Source: Poteriospumella lacustris
Lineage: Eukaryota > Sar > Chrysophyceae > Chromulinales > Dinobryaceae
Direction of reading: 5' to 3'
Length of the DNA stretch: 22,575 bases
NCBI GenBank assembly: GCA_008000375.1
Contig: SMOI01000248.1
Location: forward strand, 24,498-47,072
The notes beneath the pieces were generated by a model, which worked only from the letters and a program-made list of their open reading frames with translations, was not told where the DNA came from and searched no databases. This document shows, in pieces, positions 1-8,411 of this stretch. Each line of letters begins with the position of its first letter. Position 1 is the first letter of the stretch. Both the position numbers and the translations under genes were made by a program.

Positions 1-34
1 TACGACTACTACGACTACTACAACAACTACTACA
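1..34. repeat. Short ACT/ACG triplet-rich microsatellite at window edge
   Basis: The first ~34 bases are built from TAC/GAC/AAC triplets (TACGACTAC twice, then CAACAACTACTAC). This is simple-sequence DNA downstream of the channel gene. The remaining bases up to 299 show no recognisable gene. They contain loose CAACGGA-like repeats near 115-150 and may be 3' flanking sequence. Confidence 0.5.
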
Positions 35-299
35 GCGATATCTCAACGGGCCGTTCACCTCTGCGGTTCTAACGATCACCAGCAGTGGTGTCTCAACCGC
101 CCCGCGGGGACGTAACCAACGGCAAACAGAATCAAACGGAGTCCAACGGAGGCCAATAAAACAGAGCGAAAGGGTCACATGAAGACCTAACGGAACCGCC
201 CCACCACCGCACACCACATCCAACCGCACATCCGCCATCGGGTCGCGTCGCCTATCCGCGCCAGCATCACGCACACCGATGCCTCAACGAACGGTTTCG

Positions 300-2387
300 T
301 CAGTTTTCTTCGTCGTCGCTGTCGACGTTGGTCGACAAACGAGACGACATCGATGGCGGCCCCGCGGCCATCGACGCCGTAAGCGGATTGCGCACACCCG
401 AACGCGCAACGACGCCGCCGCCGCTACCGCTACCGTCGCTGGCCGCCGACAGGTCTCGTAGCTGGATGCCGCCCGCCGACGACAACCGGAAGTTGTCCGC
501 CGGGGACCGGCCAGGGTCTGCTGCATTCGAAGCGAACGCGTAGTACGCGTCGACGGTCTTTGCCTGCGACCCATCTTCCGCCGCCGATGGCGTGAACCGC
601 AAATCTCGCACCGAATCCACGGCCCGCGACTGTCGGGGCTCGCCGCTCACCACGCCCCGCAGCTGACTCAGCAGCGTCAGGTTTTGCAGCTTCGTCGACA
701 CCGCCATATACGGCTGCACGTCCATCGGACCCACGGTGCTGAGGTGCTGCGCAATCCACTCCCGCGACGTGCTCCACTTCTTGAATACCACGGCGTTGAC
801 CACAGCAATCTCCAGCCACGATGTGTCTCGCACCGTCGTCGCGGGGTCGTTCAGCTTCATCAGCAGCTTCAAGAACGCCTCTATGAACACCTTGCGCAGC
901 CCGAACGCCTCGCGCCACAACACGCCGGTGAACGCCACCAGAACCGACGTCGTAAGCACTATCGTCGACGGCGCGGCGATGTCCTGGCGGTACACGTGGG
1001 TGAGGAAGTAGATCATGATCGCCGGCACCATCGCCGTGCGACCCACCAGCTCGATCGACCGCATCACCACCGGCCGCAGCGGCCAGCTGTCCACCTTCTG
1101 CCGCAACGTGATGTACCACTGGTGCGCCGCAATGATCACCACCAGCAAGAAGAACATCGAGAACACGAACTTGTCCACGTCGGTCAGGTAGCCCAGCAGC
1201 GGAATGTTCCCCAGAATCACGATGTACAGCGCCGACACGGACAGCAGCAGCGTGATCGTCGTGTCCACGCGGTTGTCGAACACGATCCAGAACGTCAGCG
1301 CCCCCAGACACAGCAGCAGCGTGATCGGCAGCACCAGCCGCAGCACGATCCCGTCGCCGCGCCGAGACACGTTCAGCTCGTAGTACCAGTAGTAGTACGA
1401 GTTGCCAACGTACGTCGTGTACGAGTACGAGTCGAAGTTCCAGATCGGATTCTCCTTGAACGTATCGCGTCCATCGTAGTTGGCGTTGAAGATCAGACCG
1501 TCGCCGCCCCAGTAGCTCAGCTTCGCCAGGTTAGCGGGCATGCTGAAAATGTTGTACCGCACGACGATCGACTGCTCGTCCCACGGGTACCGCTGGAAGT
1601 TGAAATTCGGCTGCAACAGCGTGCAGTCTACGCCGATGCCCATCAAGAACGTGTTCGATGCGTTCAACTTCAGAAACTCCACCTGGAACTGCACGTCCGA
1701 CGAGTCCGTGAACCGCAGCACCGGCGTCCACACCACGAACGACGTGTTCGTGAAGAAAATGTTCGTCAAGTCGATGCCCGATGACTGCGTCTGCGCCGAC
1801 ACCTTGCTCCAGAAGTTCGGCATCGCCAGCCGATCGTCCTGCCACCGCAGCCGCAAGCTGAACTGCAGCCGAGCCGTGCCCTCCACTTCGTTCACACGCT
1901 CCAGGTTGTTCAGCACCATCGACGAGTTCATCACCAGCAATCCATGGTACGACCCATTGTAGTACGTGGGCAGCATCCCCGGATCCGCCACGTTCGACAG
2001 ACAGTTGAAGAACGTTTGTGTGGCCGACAGCTCTCCGTTGATGTGCGCCAGCTGCGAGTCGTTCCAGATGCACGGCCGGGGACCCGCCGTCTCAAAAGTC
2101 CCGTCCGCCGCCTGCAGCGCCGCAAACGCTGCCTCGTCCGCCACCGCCTGCTCGGTGTGGCGCGCCTCGATCCGTATCGGCGACGAGTGCTCAGGTCGTC
2201 TCCCGTGTGCGGACGACCGCGACGGCGACAACACGCTCAACAGCTTCGACTGCAAACTCTGAGCCGCCGGATGAATGTGCTCCGGATGTCTCGCCTCAAC
2301 GCCGCTCAGCCACAACCAGCCCATCATTGCTGTGACCAGCAACAGTCGCATCGGCAGCACCGCCGCACATGAGATCGACATCGACAT
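300..2387 (-). CDS. Pentameric ligand-gated ion channel subunit lacking the Cys-loop cysteines
   Basis: Intronless 695-residue protein starting at a true ATG. Residues 1-32 are a signal peptide. Residues ~130-345 resemble the extracellular ligand-binding beta-sandwich of neurotransmitter-gated channels: WQDDRL at 182-187 matches the family W-x-D-x-R-L motif, VWTP at 219-222 matches the loop-A W-x-P motif, and YPWDEQ at 267-272 matches the F/Y-P-F/W-D-x-Q core of the signature loop. The two cysteines that normally bracket this loop are absent, so it is a 'Pro-loop' type. Hydrophobic helices follow at ~348-370 (M1, with the usual Pro), 375-395 (M2), 405-427 (M3), then ~450-466 and ~473-491. The M2-M3 stretch has R-V-x4-T-L-L-L-S...N-I-P-x3-Y-L-T-x2-D-K, typical of the superfamily. 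A ~200-residue Ser/Gly-rich tail ends in DSDDEEN. The protein presumably forms a plasma-membrane ion channel; ligand and ion selectivity cannot be read. The gene is much more GC-rich at third positions than its neighbours. Family assignment is confident; function is inferred. Confidence 0.88.
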   Translation of the reverse strand: MSMSISCAAVLPMRLLLVTAMMGWLWLSGVEARHPEHIHPAAQSLQSKLLSVLSPSRSSAHGRRPEHSSPIRIEARHTEQAVADEAAFAALQAADGTFETAGPRPCIWNDSQLAHINGELSATQTFFNCLSNVADPGMLPTYYNGSYHGLLVMNSSMVLNNLERVNEVEGTARLQFSLRLRWQDDRLAMPNFWSKVSAQTQSSGIDLTNIFFTNTSFVVWTPVLRFTDSSDVQFQVEFLKLNASNTFLMGIGVDCTLLQPNFNFQRYPWDEQSIVVRYNIFSMPANLAKLSYWGGDGLIFNANYDGRDTFKENPIWNFDSYSYTTYVGNSYYYWYYELNVSRRGDGIVLRLVLPITLLLCLGALTFWIVFDNRVDTTITLLLSVSALYIVILGNIPLLGYLTDVDKFVFSMFFLLVVIIAAHQWYITLRQKVDSWPLRPVVMRSIELVGRTAMVPAIMIYFLTHVYRQDIAAPSTIVLTTSVLVAFTGVLWREAFGLRKVFIEAFLKLLMKLNDPATTVRDTSWLEIAVVNAVVFKKWSTSREWIAQHLSTVGPMDVQPYMAVSTKLQNLTLLSQLRGVVSGEPRQSRAVDSVRDLRFTPSAAEDGSQAKTVDAYYAFASNAADPGRSPADNFRLSSAGGIQLRDLSAASDGSGSGGGVVARSGVRNPLTASMAAGPPSMSSRLSTNVDSDDEEN

Positions 2388-3291
2388 CGCGAAAAGAGAT
2401 TGGTTGTCAACAAAGTTATGGAGAGCTCGTCGATGGGTTCCTCAAGCACTGTCGCAACACTGCTGGTACCAACCACACTCGATTAGAGATGGTGCAATGT
2501 CGCCTGGATGCAATAATGTGGTTCTGCCGTGCCTAAATCGCGAAAGATCCTCTGCGGCAAGTGGCGGCGGTCGGGCGGAAAGCCGTTACAAAAATGACGT
2601 CCGCCGAGGGCGTCGACGGGACCTGGACACTTGCCCTCCGTCGGCGAGGTCGCGCATGCGAACGACGATATGAACAGCTGTCTGCAAGAGACAGTGTGTA
2701 GATATTGGTATGAGGTCGATTTTCCTTTGATCGGAAGATTTTTCTAAGCTGTCGACGTCAAGCTAGAGTCATGCGAACTTTGGGGGTCGACGGGCGAGCG
2801 TTACGAAAATCGGATATTGCCAACTTTGAGACTTGGCGACTTTGTTATGCAATTTGCTGTTCTATATTTGTTCCACTGTTAAAAATTGTGGTTGGGGAAT
2901 GATTGACCTCGTCGCCTGTGATGTGATGAGTCAGTCAGAGTTGTGGAAAATTCGCTACTGATGGGAAAAGGATACCAAGGAGAGATCATGTCTTGCATCA
3001 ACAACGAAGATCAAAGGCACGAGAGTTTCAAACGTACGACGTTTGATATGGGTTCAGTGAGAGCTGGTCCCGCGGGATCTACGCCCAAAACCCACGCAAC
3101 ACTCAACTCGTTAAGATCACAGCTACGCGTTCTCGCGTTCTTTTGCCCACATCAACGAGTAGGCACCCATTGCGATCAAGATTTCTGGTCAGATCAGATT
3201 TTACGAACATCGTTACACAATTCTACTGCACACAATTTCCCACTTGACATGTCCATTGTATGCACTGAGTGAAACTTCGACAATCATACAA
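2388..3291. other. Intergenic region between channel 5' end and C69 peptidase 3' end
   Basis: About 900 bp with no convincing gene. It holds the upstream region of the minus-strand channel gene, including a TGACGTCC element at 2595-2602, roughly 210 bp upstream of the start, and the reverse-oriented partial site GACGTCA at 2754-2760. A 109-codon open frame at 2943-3272 begins with GTG rather than ATG and resembles nothing I recognise, so I do not call it. Base composition drops sharply in GC from about 2700 onward. Confidence 0.5.
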
Positions 3292-5712
3292 TTAGAAAGA
3301 CTGGTACGACACAGAGGTCATTTCCGTTTCTTTGGAGCCGCCGGCGGCGCGGCTGTTCTTCGTACTGGATTTGACAGCTGGCTTCGAAACAGGTTTCTTA
3401 AGAGTAAAGACAGCCCGTTCTTGATGTCTCTGACCTTCCTCCTCGTCGTCATCGTCTCTGTTTGACACTAAACGATAGGGAGAGGCAGACTGTTGAGTGA
3501 TAATCGATCGACTTGACCGACGAGCAGTGAAGTCAGCCGGCAGCTCTGACGATGACGACGGGCTTGCTCCAAGCTTGTACTTTGAGGAAGCGTGGTGCTG
3601 TCCCAGGAAATAGCCAAGTCCACCAGCCAGCAACACGGTCAACAAACTGAGCGAAATCCAAGCGGCCGGGAGAGTGCCTTGCGAATTGGGACCCTTTGAG
3701 AAGTAAATCCAATTGTTTGGATCGTCTTGGTCCGCTTCCGCATTGCCTCTGTGGGCGAAATAGCCAACTTTCTCAAGCCACCACTTCGGATAGAACATCT
3801 TCTTGATGCCAACGTAGACCTCGTCTTGTCCCGAAATGATGTACCCATCACGATACGTCGTGATGAGCTCGGGCAACAAGTCTCTCCACGTCGCAGAAAC
3901 ATAATCACCCAAGGTTTGCGTAAGCTGCGTCACTTCTTGGACAACTTGACCACGCGATGAGGACGAGCCCGCAGGTTGAGATTTGAGCCAATTGAGGAGT
4001 CGCGATTCCAGAGCATCGGTCTGTGCCGCTAACTCCGCCTCCAAGCGACGTTGCACAGCACGAACAGTGACCATCGCATGGACATAAAAGCGACTGGCGT
4101 AGTTTCCAACGGCGGCGAAGTTCCCTGCGCAACAATCAGAGACAACAATTAACAGTTAGCGGGGGCGATCAACATGATTCATGAAGTGCACAAGGAATGC
4201 CATTCGCAATGCAGAAGAAGCGAAAAGAGACTTACACCAGGCCGAATCCGAATTGTACTTATGCATGGCACCCGAAACCCACGATTTGGGCAGTTTATCT
4301 GCAGTGACATACAAAGGAACGAACGTAGACTGATCGGGCGCGTACTGGGAGAACCAGACACGCGGAAACCAGCTTCCAACCTCTCCACGTCTTGGCTCTG
4401 CTACGAAGGAATAGGACGTACGAAAAAGAGAAATTGTACGCGGGAAATCGCCCTGCAAGGCTTCCCAAATCGTCATATCGTCAGTTGAGGAAATATCGAA
4501 GCGGTTTGGATCACCGTACGGGCCACCGGCCAATGAACCATATCCGGTAGAGTACGGGGTGCCTTCGTAGTGGTCGCGTTGGATGTCGATGATATCTTGA
4601 ACAGTGAACTGATTTTTGTGCTCCGGGCGAGCCACTTGAACAGAAAACGGATAATCATCGGCATAAGCGTTGGTATCAGCCGGCAATCCGAGAGCTTGAT
4701 TGGCGAGCGTGAACACGCGCCATACCCGTCGATTGGCGTAGCTGGAACGATATCTCTTCGGCGCGTAGGTATGGACAAAATTGAGATATGGACCATCCCT
4801 TCCCGAATCGTACCAACCTAGCTTCTCGGCAACTGTCCACAAGTTCGCGGAGTACATGAAGTCGGGATGATCAGGAATGACGTTTCGAATGACGAAGGAA
4901 TTGGCAACAACAGCGACGTGGCTGTCTGGAACTCGCTGAGCGACCCAAATAGCGGACGCACCGGTGTCATCAGGAATAACATGAAAAACCCAGGCTTCCT
5001 CAGGATCGATGACAGTCAAGGCTTCACCACCTTCCCCTTTCACTAGCCCTTCTCCGTAAGGGTTATCCACATTCCACTCCGCAGAGTAAAACCCGTATTT
5101 GACAGCCAAGTCACCCATGACCTGAATAGCTTCACGGGCTGTCTTCGCTCTCTCTAAGGCAATCTGAGACATTTCACTGACTTCCAACAACGCCTTTCCA
5201 CCAGCGGAAACTGGCGCGGCCCATAACTTGGCAGCACACGTTGATTCACCGATGGCGACATTGTGTTCATTCATAATTCCATACATTCCTTCAATGAGGG
5301 CATAAGTGTGTGGAACTTGAGGAATGTACCCGATGATTGTCTTATTTTCGAGGGCTTCCCAGTCTTTCACTTGAGGCATGTTTCTTTCCAAGTTGGCCTT
5401 CCTCCAAGTATCACCACGATCTTCGCGAACCTGACGAGGATATGTCCCAGAAATAAGATAAATAGGACGCATAGAACCTTCCGCCCAGTCTCTGGCTGGA
5501 ACTTTGTTCACTCTCCAGTCGCATTCGGCGCAATCAGCAGTATGAGTTGTCAGAGGCGAGCCGGTCGAGCTTGCATCTTTACCAACGGCAATGGCAGTAC
5601 ATTTATCGTAGGACAAAATTGCTCCCTCCACCGGGGACGCTGTGTGGCCCCCAATGACAGCCTTCAATAAGGCCACGGCCGAAATCAAAATGACAACTTT
5701 AGAACTCCACAT
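3292..5712 (-). CDS. C69-family (dipeptidase/secernin-like) peptidase, type I membrane protein
   Basis: Two exons: 5712-4236 and 4124-3292, with a 111-bp intron (donor GTAAGT at 4235, acceptor GCAG ending at 4125). Joining them restores the reading frame and gives ...SAWWNFAAVGNYASRFY..., typical of the family, in a 769-residue protein. The start is the ATG at 5712. The frame extends upstream only to a GTG, and this ATG gives a clean signal peptide (residues 1-~25). Cys38, in KCTAIAVGKDASS, matches the N-terminal nucleophile of family C69 (Ntn hydrolases), which is normally exposed by propeptide removal. IGESTC and the acidic/aromatic blocks after it also fit the family. Unlike compact bacterial dipeptidases, it has a C-terminal transmembrane helix at ~646-667 and a ~100-residue Ser-rich, acidic cytosolic tail ending in YQSF, which fits a YxxPhi sorting signal. 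Probable role: peptide hydrolysis in the secretory, lysosomal/vacuolar or surface compartment. Substrate unknown. Confidence 0.87.
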
Positions 5713-6193
5713 CGGCAAACAAGAAGTTGGAAGGACGAAGAGTTTTCTCACCAACCACAAACCACAAGCCACAGCAGCAAATGTTGCCTCTTAAAAGTTC
5801 CTCACCTACAACAAAAGTAAACCTCTTGCAAAAGGGGAAGTGCTTTCTTTGGTGACCGTGCCATCATGGCTACATGGACGGAAGCCATAACAAGATACGG
5901 TTGGGCGGTTGGGCGTTGGGCGAGCATTTTCCTCGCCAGAGACGTTTCGTCTTTGACGTCATCTCCAATCTGGCTCCGTATATCGGTATAAAAGAAGTTG
6001 ACGAATGTCTATAACGTGAAATGTTTACTTTGCACATTACACTAATGATCGCTATGTGTAGTGCAACTTGATTGTGAAATCAGCGTTGCAACGATGTTTG
6101 CCAGCTTCCGAAGCCAACTCTACAGTACGAATACTCGGTCCTTCTTCACGAACTTGTACGCTTGGCGTGGCAATGGAAGAGGCTTGAGAATAT
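5713..6193. other. Intergenic/promoter region between C69 peptidase and glycosyltransferase
   Basis: Contains the 5' region of the minus-strand peptidase gene and, on the + strand, a TGACGTCA palindrome, a TATA box, and most of a small ORF (described separately). The segment 5905-5935 is G/T-rich with repeated TTGGGCG words. No other gene is visible. Confidence 0.5.
5954..5994 (+). promoter_or_regulatory. CRE-type palindrome TGACGTCA plus TATA box
   Basis: A perfect TGACGTCA palindrome, the classic bZIP (CRE) site, lies at 5954-5961. TATAAAAG on the + strand follows at 5987-5994. The TATA orientation points rightward, predicting a transcription start near 6015-6025. The only + strand ORF it could serve nearby is 6094-6210, while the palindrome could also act on the divergent peptidase gene. 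The sequence motifs are certain; their activity is inferred. Confidence 0.5.
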
Positions 6194-6210
6194 TTATGTA
6201 CAAACTTTGA
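6094..6210 (+). CDS. Possible small ORF, 38 aa, basic, mitochondrial-presequence-like
   Basis: ATG to TGA, 38 residues, beginning MFASFRSQLYSTNTRSFF. It contains no Asp or Glu, about five Arg plus one Lys, and many Ser/Thr/aromatic residues. This is the composition of a mitochondrial targeting peptide or a tiny inner-membrane subunit. It lies about 100 bp downstream of a good TATA box and a TGACGTCA element. A 16-codon upstream ORF (6021-6071) precedes it. The last 17 bases overlap the 3' end of the opposite-strand glycosyltransferase. It might also be the first exon of something else, but I see no good donor. It could be chance: ORFs this short are common. Confidence 0.28.
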   Translation: MFASFRSQLYSTNTRSFFTNLYAWRGNGRGLRIFMYKL

Positions 6211-7366
6211 CGCCATTTGGATTATATGGACGCAAGGGAGGATGCAAGGAATTTCTCACTCGTGGAACAACAATTTCGCGGTAGAAGTAGTCCTGGTCTT
6301 CCTTGTGGTTCACAGCTGTCAAGTGGATGAACGTTTGACCCGACGTGAACATCATCGCGATGTAATCCTTTGCGAAGAGCAAATGTCTCGATGGAATGGA
6401 AACAGCATGAGGACAGGATCCATTGTTTTCTGTAAAATCCAAACTTTCTTGATCAGTATCATACATCCCGGAACCCAACACTTTGGCCCAGGCCTTCAAG
6501 CACGAGTTCGGCTCTTCCGCGCTTTTCCTGGTGAGATACATGACTCCCGTGTGCCATTTTTCGCACCCACTACAAAATCCGACATAGTGCCCTTTTGCAT
6601 CCAAGAAAGCCGCGAAGTCAATTTTCAACGGGGGAACAGATGCGGACAGTAAAGAAGAAGTCGGGGCCAAGGTCGGGGACGCTTGATTGTTGTGAGGTGA
6701 ACTGGTCTTACTCAGCGACTTCACTTGCGATGAATTACTGCTAGCCGGATGTTCGGTGTCATGATTCGATTTGCGGAGTTTCGAGACTTGGCGACTATCT
6801 TCTTGTGACGCACTCAAATGCTTCAACTGCTCGTTGTGATGGTAGAACAAAATATGCGTAAGATCGGTGAGAAAGAACCCAATATTTCTCGTCACTAAGA
6901 TGTCAACATCAAGGTACAGTACTCGCTCAACTTGACGGGGCAAGTAATGAAATATTTCAGCCTTCATTGTCTTGATTTCCATTATCGAATTCTTAGAAGG
7001 AACAGATATGACTTCGGTCAACGGAAAATGCTGCGTAACATCATCAAAACAGGTTTTCCGGTCCGTCAAGATATAAATATGTTCGGTCCAATGCCCCAGT
7101 AATCGACAAGCGTTGATGGCATCTTCTACCATATCCTGCGATGCGACCTTTCCCATCGCGATGAAGACAATCGCTTGTGGCATGTATGCCTTCGCATGGC
7201 TGGATAGAAGTGCCGACTGCGTGTGGTATGAGTATGTTGCGAAAGGGTGATTCGCTGGAGGACTAAGAACGTAGTAGCCTAATGCAACGAGAGCTATCCA
7301 CGCAAAAATAATTCGGAAAGGAATTCTTGACAATGTGGGTCCAAACGAGGATATGTTGCTGAGCAT
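6194..7366 (-). CDS. Type II membrane glycosyltransferase (GT8-like, DxD motif)
   Basis: Single-exon, 390-residue protein. The frame extends seven codons further upstream to a TTG, so the first ATG (7366) is taken as the start. It has a short cytosolic N-terminus, a signal-anchor helix at ~17-34, then a luminal catalytic domain. IVFIAMGKVA at ~66-75 resembles the first beta-strand of GT-A folds. IKTMKAEIF at 131-139 followed by RVLYLDVDILVTRN (148-161) carries the DVD metal/nucleotide-sugar binding motif at 153-155. CSGCEKWHTGVMYL (265-278) corresponds to the acceptor/'GVM' block of GT8/GT34/GT77-type enzymes. Between these lies a ~65-residue Ser/Asn/Pro-rich insertion (~183-247) that looks disordered. 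Likely a Golgi transferase for protein or polysaccharide glycosylation; the donor sugar cannot be inferred. It is divergent from eL37 and tail-to-tail with the small ORF. Confidence 0.8.
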   Translation of the reverse strand: MLSNISSFGPTLSRIPFRIIFAWIALVALGYYVLSPPANHPFATYSYHTQSALLSSHAKAYMPQAIVFIAMGKVASQDMVEDAINACRLLGHWTEHIYILTDRKTCFDDVTQHFPLTEVISVPSKNSIMEIKTMKAEIFHYLPRQVERVLYLDVDILVTRNIGFFLTDLTHILFYHHNEQLKHLSASQEDSRQVSKLRKSNHDTEHPASSNSSQVKSLSKTSSPHNNQASPTLAPTSSLLSASVPPLKIDFAAFLDAKGHYVGFCSGCEKWHTGVMYLTRKSAEEPNSCLKAWAKVLGSGMYDTDQESLDFTENNGSCPHAVSIPSRHLLFAKDYIAMMFTSGQTFIHLTAVNHKEDQDYFYREIVVPRVRNSLHPPLRPYNPNGVKVCT

Positions 7367-7790
7367 GGTTTCAATCGTGCGCCACAAACTAGACTAGGAA
7401 ATCGTCTATATTCCACACGAAGCTGGTAAACCATAAACCATAAACCATAAACCATAAACATAACTCCGTTGCAGAGGTTCCCTCTTGACTTCGCGTTTGG
7501 GGCAGAGACTGTTGCAGTCGATGTCAAAACTTGAAACGCTCGAACGTTGTAAAACCGGGAAAAGTGAAGGAAAACAAAATGGTGGCGTGTGGCACAGCAC
7601 GACCGCTCATTTTCCGGCCTTCGTAAGAACTGCAGAGCACCTCACTGAAGAAACTTCATCCGTCGGTTCTTTCGCGGTTGCCTGTTTGTTGGACAAAGAC
7701 CACCAACAAAAATACTCGCTTGCTTTCGGTAGGTCCCAACTGTGTCTCTTTGAGGGCTATTTTATAACTTATCGTCTAACCTTTCCAAAA
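7367..7790. other. Divergent promoter region, glycosyltransferase / eL37
   Basis: 424 bp separating two divergently transcribed genes. It contains the TTTATGG heptamer repeat close to the glycosyltransferase start and an AT-rich TATTTTATAA at 7758-7767 just ahead of the eL37 ATG. Open frames here start with TTG or are very short and are not called. Confidence 0.5.
7431..7458. repeat. CCATAAA/TTTATGG heptamer tandem repeat, 4 units
   Basis: Four perfect CCATAAA units (TTTATGG on the minus strand), with a partial unit on each side, lie 65-92 bp upstream of the glycosyltransferase ATG. The heptamer differs by one base from the Arabidopsis-type telomere repeat TTTAGGG. It may be a simple satellite or part of the 5' UTR/promoter. 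Confidence 0.85.
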
Positions 7791-8411
7791 ATGGTAAGTT
7801 AAATGAGATTGTGAGGGTCGGGATGAGATATTTCGATGTTTTGCAACAAAGAATTGTTTTCGGAATGATTCAACCAGAGACTTCTCTCCTTAATTGATGA
7901 TTCTCCATGCTTCTTGCTGGCTGGAGCTGAAAAATAATTGGAGAAAGTTGATCAGTGGGAAATCAGACGGTGACAAGTTGTTTTGTTGGGAACTGACAAT
8001 ATTTTCTCCGATCGGCCTTGGCGTTTTTTGAGTTCACCATGACTAATATCCTCCCTCGATTATCATTTATAGACCAAGGGTACCCAATCTTTCGGTAAGC
8101 GTCACACCAAGACCCACACCGCCTGCAGAAGATGCGGTAAGATCTCCTTCCACAAGCAGAAGAAGACCTGCGCTTCTTGCGGCTACCCTGGTGCGAAGAC
8201 CAGATCATGTATGTCCACCATTTCAGCTTTCGGTTAATTGATGTTTCTAGCGACTAATACGTTTCTTTCTTCTTGTTCAGTCGAGTGGGGCCAAAAGGCT
8301 AAGAGAAGGAGAACTACTGGAACTGGCCGCATGAGATACTTGAAGGACTTGCCTCGCAAGTTCAAGAACGGCTTCAGAGAGGGAACTACTGCCAAGCCTG
8401 CTTCCAAGTAA
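7791..8411 (+). CDS. RPL37: 60S ribosomal protein eL37 (L37e)
   Basis: Three exons: 7791-7793 (the ATG alone), 8073-8208 and 8281-8411. Introns are 279 bp and 72 bp, with donors GTAAGT and GTATGT, acceptors TATAG and TTCAG, and a GACTAAT branch-site word in each (8041-8047 and 8252-8258). The spliced product has 89 residues and begins [20 protein letters not shown], which is unmistakably eL37. Four zinc-binding cysteines are at 19, 22, 34 and 37 (CRRC and CASC). The middle reads [20 protein letters not shown] and is followed by [17 protein letters not shown]. The protein binds 5.8S/25S rRNA in the large cytosolic ribosomal subunit. The short C-terminus (ends AKPASK) makes it slightly shorter than yeast or human forms. 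Confidence 0.97.

Noticed and set aside
430-1784. Large open frames of 293 and 366 codons overlapping the channel gene on both strands
   Set aside because: Products are Arg/His/Gly-rich with no domain, as expected from out-of-frame reading of GC-rich coding DNA.
2943-3272. 109-codon + strand open frame
   Set aside because: Starts with GTG, no recognisable domain, no splice or promoter support.
5713-5772. Upstream extension of the C69 peptidase by 20 codons
   Set aside because: The extension begins at GTG, not ATG. The ATG at 5712 gives a better signal peptide.
7367-7387. Upstream extension of the glycosyltransferase by 7 codons
   Set aside because: It begins at TTG. The first ATG is at 7366.
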